A stretch of DNA of 64,000 bases, taken from contig JAXDZG010000023.1 in the NCBI GenBank assembly GCA_034086985.1, positions 127,110-191,109 of the forward strand, in the 5' to 3' direction. Below the pieces are notes generated by a model. It was not told the DNA's origin. It was given only the letters and a program-made list of their open reading frames with translations, and ran no database searches. A program made the position numbers and the translations under genes. Each line of letters begins with the position of its first letter. The stretch's first letter is position 1. Below, in pieces: positions 63,695 through 64,000 of the stretch. Source of the DNA: Phascolarctobacterium_A sp034086985 (GTDB lineage: Bacteria > Bacillota > Negativicutes > Acidaminococcales > Acidaminococcaceae).

Positions 63695-64000
63695 TTACTT
63701 GCTACCCGTGAACGGGTCTCTAGGATCGAATAGTGCTAACTGATCAGACTCTTTATCTCTCTTTAATTGATTCGCTATATATTCCTTTATAGCTTTCGTA
63801 TTCTTCCCTACTGTGTCAACATAGTATCCCTTACACCAAAATTCGCGATTTCTATATGTAAATTTCATATTGCCATACTTTTGGAATATCATTAGGCTGC
63901 TTTTGCCTTTGAGATAGCCGATGAAATACGAAATGCTCATTTTGGGCGGGATACTCAGCAGCAGGTGTACATGGTCTGGACAAATTTCTCCTTCAAGAAT
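63695..64000 (-). CDS. tnpA: IS200/IS605-family transposase TnpA (5' end outside window)
   Basis: Open to the window edge: 101 residues of the HUH single-strand transposase. The HUH motif is DHVHLLLSIPP, followed by SISYFIGYLKGKSSLMIF, NREFWCKGYYVDTVGKN and the helix IKEYIANQ that carries the catalytic tyrosine region. Only the N-terminal ~45 residues are missing. No TnpB gene is seen in the window, so it may be an IS200 (tnpA only) or continue outside. Confidence 0.9.
   Translation of the reverse strand: MLEGEICPDHVHLLLSIPPKMSISYFIGYLKGKSSLMIFQKYGNMKFTYRNREFWCKGYYVDTVGKNTKAIKEYIANQLKRDKESDQLALFDPRDPFTGSK

Overview
The window looks like chromosome of a Negativicutes bacterium (Firmicutes with an outer membrane), perhaps a gut Acidaminococcaceae such as Phascolarctobacterium. 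This is an inference from gene content and style: LL-diaminopimelate aminotransferase (DapL), the carboxyspermidine polyamine route, cobalamin-dependent MetH with a detached activation domain, PDGLE-type CbiM, strong GGAGG ribosome binding sites and hybrid histidine kinases. No 16S gene is present, so the genus is not established.

Bases 1-51300 are mostly ordinary core metabolism in short operons closed by clear hairpin terminators. In order: the end of a thioredoxin gene; a Co/Ni ECF transporter (cbiM-cbiQ-cbiO); lysine/peptidoglycan genes dapL and dapF; clpB; an LrgA/LrgB pair; metF, MetH activation protein and metH; a seven-gene minus-strand operon taking arginine to agmatine, putrescine and spermidine (speA, speE, carboxyspermidine dehydrogenase, nspC, aguA, aguB, plus a YgjP-type metalloprotease); a diguanylate cyclase; ilvB-ilvN; galE and a phosphohexomutase; a two-gene Septu-like defence pair (ATPase plus HNH nuclease) between two tRNA-Leu genes; an EAL phosphodiesterase; endonuclease IV; an orphan branched-chain amino acid binding lipoprotein; and two convergent hybrid histidine kinases, one frameshifted. 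Three tRNAs (Ser-CGA, Leu-UAG, Leu-CAG) lie here.

Bases 51300-64000 are accessory DNA. Two 108-bp direct repeats (51818-51925 and 58094-58201), each carrying the 3' part of a tRNA-Ser from the anticodon loop plus its terminator, bracket a 6.2-kb island. The island encodes a MNT/HEPN toxin-antitoxin pair, a class I methyltransferase overlapping a phospholipase-D-like/DEAD-type helicase, and an AAA ATPase (DUF4143) behind three 40-bp-spaced palindromes. Right of the second repeat are a tyrosine-integrase C-terminal remnant, a frameshifted class II Fic gene, a DUF3791-DUF3990-DUF3791 ADP-ribosyltransferase-like module, an excisionase-like HTH protein, a complete IS21-family element and the start of an IS200/IS605 transposase cut by the window edge.

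Three small repeat families recur between genes: a palindromic repeat with core GTAACGAARCGTTAC (four copies) and two terminator families (two copies each). Two unusual non-coding regions stand out: a ~200-bp near-palindrome before metH, and a ~330-nt hairpin-rich leader with its own promoter and a terminator-like stem before speA.
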